Part shown: one piece after another, positions 59,527 through 64,000 of the stretch
Layout: every line of letters begins with the position of its first letter
Position numbering within the stretch: the first letter of the stretch is position 1
Assembly: GCF_950023065.1 (NCBI RefSeq)
Contig: NC_088681.1
Span: forward strand, 59,430,836-59,494,835
Direction: 5' to 3'
DNA from: Planococcus citri
Lineage: Eukaryota > Arthropoda > Insecta > Hemiptera > Pseudococcidae
Length of the DNA stretch: 64,000 nucleotides
Notes under the pieces: model-generated
What the model saw: the letters and a program-made list of their open reading frames with translations, nothing else
Databases searched by the model: none
What the model was told of the DNA's origin: nothing
Translations under genes and position numbers: made by a program

Positions 59527-60450
59527 TCCATCTCAATTCGACCAACGTTTTTGAGTTATGTCCTTCGATTGCGCTCAATTTTTTTTTTACAATGTCTACT
59601 CATCCCATAAAGTAAGAACCCGCAATCAGTTTGGTCCTAGCCCCTTCAGTGGATTAATGGGGGTGGGGGGGGGCTCAATTATTTTTACAATGTCTCGAGG
59701 TACTCAACTTCAGCAGCGCACACCTCCAAAGCTATGATACTTTGATCAAAACTGATTTCTCAGTTTGAAAGGGCATTCTATTTTGAACTTTTTAAGTATT
59801 TTGGAATTTTCAAAAGTTGAAAGTTGAACTTTCAAATTCAAAGTTAAAATTTTAAAATGGCGCTGTAAGTGGAAGCTGCCATTTAAAATTCTGAAAAAAT
59901 TTCCATAGATGTACTTTTTGATGTTTTTTCGAAATATTCAATTTTCAAGATGGGATATTTTAATTGAGGAGGAGCACCCCCTCCCCCAAATTTAGGCAAA
60001 ACTTTCAAAAAAAATCTGGGACATGTGATATATCGAATTGTATGTTTTTGATGACGCTGAACACGAATATGACGTCAGAATTTTGATCGGACCTCATCCA
60101 CGGCCCCCAGCACCTCCCCAAATGGGTTAAACGTTCGAAATAGTGTTCTGTTCGTGCGACCCATGAAATAGTATGTTTTTGGTGACGCTGAACACGAATA
60201 TGACGTCAGATTTTGGATTGGACCCATCTACGGCCCTCAGCACCTCCCCAAATGGGGTAAAAGTCAAAAAAATGATTTCATTCATGTGTGACCCATGAAA
60301 TAGTATGTTCTCGATATCGCTGAACACGAATGTAGCCTTAGTTTTTTAAATTGACCTCACTGAAAGGTTCGAAACCGTTTTCAATCGATTTGGTGGATCG
60401 AAGATAGGGCACTTGTACCATATCAAACCTGATCCCTTGAAAAAAATTGA
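59527..60450 (+). repeat. Copy 2 of the 132-bp repeat complex, plus foldback-family tail
   Basis: 59527-59705 is the inverted copy of 57235-57415. 59853-60210 matches 55268-55640. The 131-132-bp tandem units start at 60041, 60173 and 60304 (TATGTTTTTG...), each carrying GACGCTGAACACGAATATGA (third unit: ATCGCTGAACACGAATGTAG) and CAGCACCTCCCCAAATGGG. The tail GAAACCGTTTTCAATCGATT ... GAAGATAGGGCA (60369-60411) resembles 56795-56835 of the foldback arm. This repeat complex stops about 110 bp before the splice acceptor of the coding exon. Confidence 0.8.
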
Positions 60451-60523
60451 TTTGAAAAATTCATGTTTATTTAGAGTAGTCGTGTATATTTTAGTGATAT
60501 TGTAATTCGGTCAATGCGTCGAT

Positions 60524-60564
60524 TACTAATGTTTTGCGGTACGTTTTGCTTTTGTTTTTTGCAG
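60524..60564 (+). promoter_or_regulatory. Branch point and 3' splice site of the scribbler-like exon
   Basis: TACTAAT (60524-60530) is close to the ideal branch-point sequence. It is followed by a T-rich tract TTTTGCTTTTGTTTTTTGCAG ending with AG at 60563-60564, 34-36 bases downstream of the likely branch adenosine. The next base, 60565, is taken as the exon start. An in-frame TAA at 60584-60586 lies inside the exon, so the exon is the first coding one whatever precedes it. Confidence 0.8.
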
Positions 60565-60587
60565 CACTTCCATCATTGAAAAATAAG

Positions 60588-60668
60588 ATGTTTGTGCGGT
60601 TAGCGAAGAAGAGAGCGTGGTCACGAGGCAGCGGGCCCAGACACGAATGGCGGCGACTGCGCCTATGA
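60588..60668 (+). CDS. Upstream ORF (26 codons) overlapping the main start
   Basis: ATG at 60588 opens a 26-codon Arg-rich frame ending with TGA at 60666-60668. It lies in a different frame from the scribbler-like CDS, spans its ATG (60647), and its stop overlaps the CDS Met7 codon as ATGA (60665-60668). The uORF start has A at -3 and T at +4; the main start has C at -3 and G at +4, so neither is clearly stronger. The peptide itself is probably not functional; the likely role is in translational control by leaky scanning or re-initiation. The call depends on the exon beginning upstream of 60588. Confidence 0.45.
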   Translation: MFVRLAKKRAWSRGSGPRHEWRRLRL

Positions 60669-62191
60669 GAGACGGCCCGCCAGCGGGCAGCGGCACTGGC
60701 GGCGATTCACGGGTGACCAGCACCTCGGCTTCATCGGCGGCGGCAGCCACCACGACAAATTTCGAATACGATGATAACGAATGGGATATCGGTATCGGGA
60801 ATTTGATCATTGACTTGGATGCGGATATAGAAAAAACCAACGAGAAAAGTACGAGTAACGTGGGTAATTTAACATCGGTCAGTGGCGGTCCGATGGCGGC
60901 AGCATCCGCTACGAATTCCGCGAACGGCGGCAGCGGAAGCGGTAGCGGCGGTAAAACGAATAAAGGCGGTAGCGGCGGCGGCGGAAGTAATTCCGGCGGC
61001 GGCGGTGGTGGTGGTGGCGGCGCTAACGCCAGCACCGGTGCCAGCGGCGGCGTTTCGCAATCGACCGTCGAGCATTCGGCGACCGTCGACAATAAAAGCC
61101 TGAAAATGAAAATCAAACGAACGAAATCCGGCAGCAAGAGTAGCGAAGCTAAGCACGAGATCGTCAAGTCGAACGAACAGAACGGTGCGGACGCGTCCGC
61201 CTCGATATGCAACAACGCCGACGTCAAAGGCTCGTCCGGCTCGTCCGGCAAACATTCGATAGGTAGCGGCACCGGAGGCAGCGGCGGCGCCGCGAGCAAC
61301 GTCAACAGCAGCAACGTGAACAGTACAAACGTGGCGGTGAATACGTCCAACAGCGGCGGCGGCGGCGGCGGCAGCGGAACCGGTACCGGTGGTTCCGCTT
61401 CCGGCGGCTCGTCATCGGCCAATAGCGCGACGACCGGAAGCAGTAGTAGCGGAAACAGCAGTAGCGGCAGCGGAAGCAGCAGCAGTAGTAGTAGTAAACG
61501 CGGCGGCAGTAGTCACCGGCGCGATAAACAAAAAGAAAAACATCCGTCGAGCGGCGGCGGCGCCGACAAAAGCACCATAAGCGGAGGCGGCAAATCGTCG
61601 TCCAGTTCAAACCAGTCGTCGGGCGGCGGCAGCGGCAGCGGCGGCGGAAGTGGCTCGTCCGGCTCGGCCACATCGACGGCTAATTCGTTAACGGCTTCCG
61701 GGGCCGCTGATCTAAACGGTATCGTAAGGACACCAGTGCAAAGAGTGATGTATCCGATACAGACGAACGGGCCGGGCCCGCCGAACGCTCCCGGTCCGCC
61801 GCCGTCGTCGCCTTCCAAAGAAACAACGTCGTCGTCTTCGAAGGTCGCGCCGTTCAATTCGAATACCATTCCGACTACATGCGCGACGCAGCAGACGTCT
61901 TCTGCGCAAGTTACCGCTTCACCGGCATCAGCCGCCGCTAATTCGGCGATGTCCGGCAGCCAATCTACGACTGCATCGGCAGCAGCGATCGCTTCCGTCG
62001 CTACTTCCAGCCTCGTCCAGCAATCCGGCGACGGAATCGCGGCCGCTACCAGCGCCTCGAACGCCGCCCAAACCATGGTCACCGCCAACGCCTATACCTC
62101 GGCCGACGACTCGGTCGGACGACCGCAGTCGCCCTCTTCTCCTCCCTGCAAGAAAATTAAGACTGCTAATTGCCTCATTAACGATAGCAAG
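60647..62191 (+). CDS. sbb: scribbler/brakeless (ZNF608/ZNF609) homologue, first coding exon, 5' partial gene
   Basis: Encodes residues 1-515 of a nuclear transcriptional co-regulator. The identifying feature is the acidic motif at about residues 41-63 (YDDNEWDIGIGNLIIDLDAD then IEK), the signature N-terminal block shared by Drosophila scribbler/brakeless and vertebrate ZNF608/ZNF609. The rest is low complexity: Gly-rich (about 91-130), a basic patch KMKIKRTKSGSK (153-164), a long Ser/Gly/Asn stretch (about 195-340), a basic KRGGSSHRRDKQKEKH patch (284-299), a PVQRVMYPIQ plus Pro-rich segment (363-390), an Ala/Ser/Thr stretch (about 421-480) and PPCKKIK (499-505), the last a possible nuclear localisation signal. 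The start is the first ATG after the in-frame TAA at 60584; GTG at 60617 was ignored. The exon ends at AAG|GTAATG in phase 0; reading on would give a stop at 62234-62236. In flies the protein acts as a corepressor affecting photoreceptor axon targeting and larval foraging behaviour. The C2H2 zinc finger must be encoded downstream of this window. Confidence 0.87.
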
Positions 62192-62200
62192 GTAATGTCG
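62192..62200 (+). promoter_or_regulatory. 5' splice site after the first coding exon
   Basis: CAAG|GTAATG fits the donor consensus. Coding composition (GC-rich codons, Ser/Ala) stops here, and beyond it the frame becomes Phe/Ile/Arg-rich and closes within 15 codons. Phase 0. Confidence 0.75.
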
Positions 62201-64000
62201 CTTTTTATTTCACGTATACGCTTTTTAGTACGGTAATAATAACTTTTACGATATGATGTGTACCACATATTCATATACTTACCTTACCTATATACCTTTA
62301 CCTACCTCGTTGTATTAGTTGGGCAACCCTACCTGTCGTAAGCACCGTAGGATCCAGTACATGAATGACGACGGTATTTCACGAAATCAATGGATATTTG
62401 TTTTCCAAAGATCGGATTTTTGAGGTCTTATATAAGGTCCAAGGGAACGTTTCGAGGTGTCCGCCTTCGATTTGAAATGAAATGCAATTTTTCAGGCATC
62501 ATAGCGTGGTTACTTTTTTTGACCGAAGTTACTTTCTGTCAATATTCAAGTCAAAAGTTACTATATTGGTAACTTTTTTAACAAAAAACGGACCAAAATT
62601 TGAAAAAATTGAATCTGACTCATAATTCAGTGTCATATTGAGGGAAAAAATATTCAAAACGTACCTAAGTTGCAAATTGAAAGGCTGGAGGGGGGAGGTC
62701 TTTTCAAAAACATAAATTTTGAGAAAATCGCGTTTCAAGTTTTTACATGATTCTATCTCTCAAAATACACAATATATAAATCCCCAGTTTGTTTGAATTT
62801 GTATATAGTTTGAAAGTTGAGCTACCACCAGAGACCATCACCTATCAAAATTATCATTTTGTATTTGGAAAAAATGTGAAATTTTTATGCCCATTTCGAC
62901 GGTTCTTCTCCCATTAGTCAATTTTCCACAAAATTTCATGCATTTTTTCAATGATTTATATTGATAAATATAGAAAAAATTCTAGCTAGAGATAAAAAAT
63001 TAAACGCTCAACTTTATTCTTAATTCCTAAACCCAAAACTGACTTCAGGGTGACTTGACCCTCCTGCTTATGGTCAATCCTGCTTCTGTCCTGCTCCTAC
63101 TTTTTATCAAAATGCGTTGCTCTTTTTTCAATCAGACTATACATTTTTAATTTACGTACTTATTTATTGATTTTTTTGTAGAATTTTGAAAAATTTCGTT
63201 GTTTTTGCCACCTGATTAACTTAATGGTGAAATTTTGTGTAAAAATAGTCTTCAGCAGAATCAGATGGAGAAATGCAAACATGTTTCAAAGAACTGAAAA
63301 TTTTCCAAAAATGTTATGTCGTGTCTCGTGTTTCTATTTCTACGTAAAGTGGTCTTCAATGAATTCATTTTCATTTTTTTAAAACAATTCTGTTGGAAAA
63401 GTGTGGCAGTAATTTTATTAAAAACACTCGAAACAAGTCGAAAAATTTTAAAAACGAAAAATTGAGATGATAAAAATATTGTCAACTTTCGCTCCCTTCC
63501 CTCCTTTGTTGGAATGCCCCCATAATACTAGAAAAATCAAAAATTGAGGAGTAATGGGGATGACCTGAGATGCTAAAATTTGGATAAAAATGTTGGTTAC
63601 ATTGAAGATACTTCCATTGTTTCTCTTTTGACCAATTTTAGGATAATGAAGTGAACATTTTGCTTACTTTTTTTTGGAAAAAAGTTGCTGAAGTTACTTT
63701 TTATTTTTCAAATTTTGTCACGATGCCTGAGTTTTTTGGAAGCTTGTTTAATGTGAGAAGAATATGCCAATGCCCGATTTTTAGATGGCCGAGTCAATTT
63801 CCCGCACTTCAAAATACTGGAGAAATCGAAAATCGAGATGGAAGCTCATGAATTACAGAATTAGAGGGGGGGGGTGTCGAATGTCGATATGATCGGAGCA
63901 TTGGCATCTGTAAACCTAACGGCAAAGTGCGAAAGAAGTCTCCCATTTTCAATTTAAAAAAAAGTATGATTATTTTTCACTACTTTGGCTAAAAATGCCA
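62192..64000 (+). other. Start of the next intron; transposon fragments, no further exon seen
   Basis: 62270-62310 has TTACCTTACCTATATACC strings. 62505-62575 contains GGTTACTTTTTTTGACC and AAGTTACT words, and 63655-63705 TTGCTTACTTTTTTTTGGAA and GAAGTTACTTTTTATTTTTC; both belong to the 11207-12008 family in decayed form. A G-run lies near 63866-63875. The scribbler-like gene's next exon is not recognisable before the window ends. Confidence 0.6.

Noticed and set aside
60526..61422. 298-codon open frame on the minus strand, rich in Pro, Leu and Ala
   Set aside because: It is the antisense of the Gly/Ser-codon runs of the scribbler-like exon; GGC and AGC repeats rarely make stops on the other strand. 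No independent support.
61513..62088. 191-codon minus-strand frame, and other frames within 60869-61909
   Set aside because: Shadows of the same exon in other frames; composition follows from the GC-rich triplets.

Overview
The window looks like nuclear DNA from an arthropod, probably an insect. Low-complexity CTACCTACC and TACCTTACC strings are scattered through it; from memory these are common in sternorrhynchan Hemiptera such as aphids and scale insects, but the species cannot be fixed from sequence alone. There are no bacterial operons and no rRNA or tRNA genes that I can support. Almost all long reading frames are chance openings in AT-rich or repetitive DNA.

The only protein-coding gene I can defend is at the right end on the + strand. 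It is the first coding exon (about 60565-62191) of a homologue of Drosophila scribbler/brakeless and vertebrate ZNF608/ZNF609. The exon has a strong 3' splice site, a short 5' leader with an upstream ORF that overlaps the main start, 515 codons of acidic N-terminal motif plus Gly/Ser/Ala-rich linker, and a phase-0 donor. The zinc-finger part lies beyond the window. The 60 kb to the left is either this gene's long 5' intron(s) or intergenic DNA.

The non-coding part alternates between blocks of mixed-composition, apparently single-copy DNA (roughly 4.6-6.0, 8.2-10.0, 12.0-13.3, 16.3-17.5, 20.3-21.9, 22.8-25.7, 27.0-29.6, 33.0-34.8, 36.8-38.5, 40.4-43.2, 45.0-47.9, 49.5-51.0, 53-54.9 and 57.4-58.3 kb) and AT-rich repeat blocks. 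The repeats fall into clear families: (i) three satellite arrays built round the 12-bp palindrome CGTTCGCGAACG (6.0-8.2, 10.1-11.2, 31.7-32.9 kb); (ii) six degenerate arrays of 'TTTTTGCCAAAATTGCCAAAAAGTC' type in both orientations; (iii) a CCAGTAATTTACCAG array (25.8-27.0 kb); (iv) short DNA transposons with terminal inverted repeats, two with perfect 8-bp target-site duplications (1471-1648, 29786-30306) and one inserted in a satellite (11207-12008); (v) long foldback structures (19640-20296, 22.08-22.78 kb, 55662-57220); and (vi) medium-length tandem and dispersed duplications (1.8-2.9, 51.0-51.7, 55.3-55.7, 58.4-59.2, 59.5-60.4 kb).

The most interesting items are the palindrome-core satellites with a higher-order repeat, the 1.56-kb near-symmetrical palindrome 3.4 kb upstream of the coding exon, the 3+3 foldback at 22 kb, and the uORF that ends in an ATGA overlap with Met7 of the scribbler-like protein.
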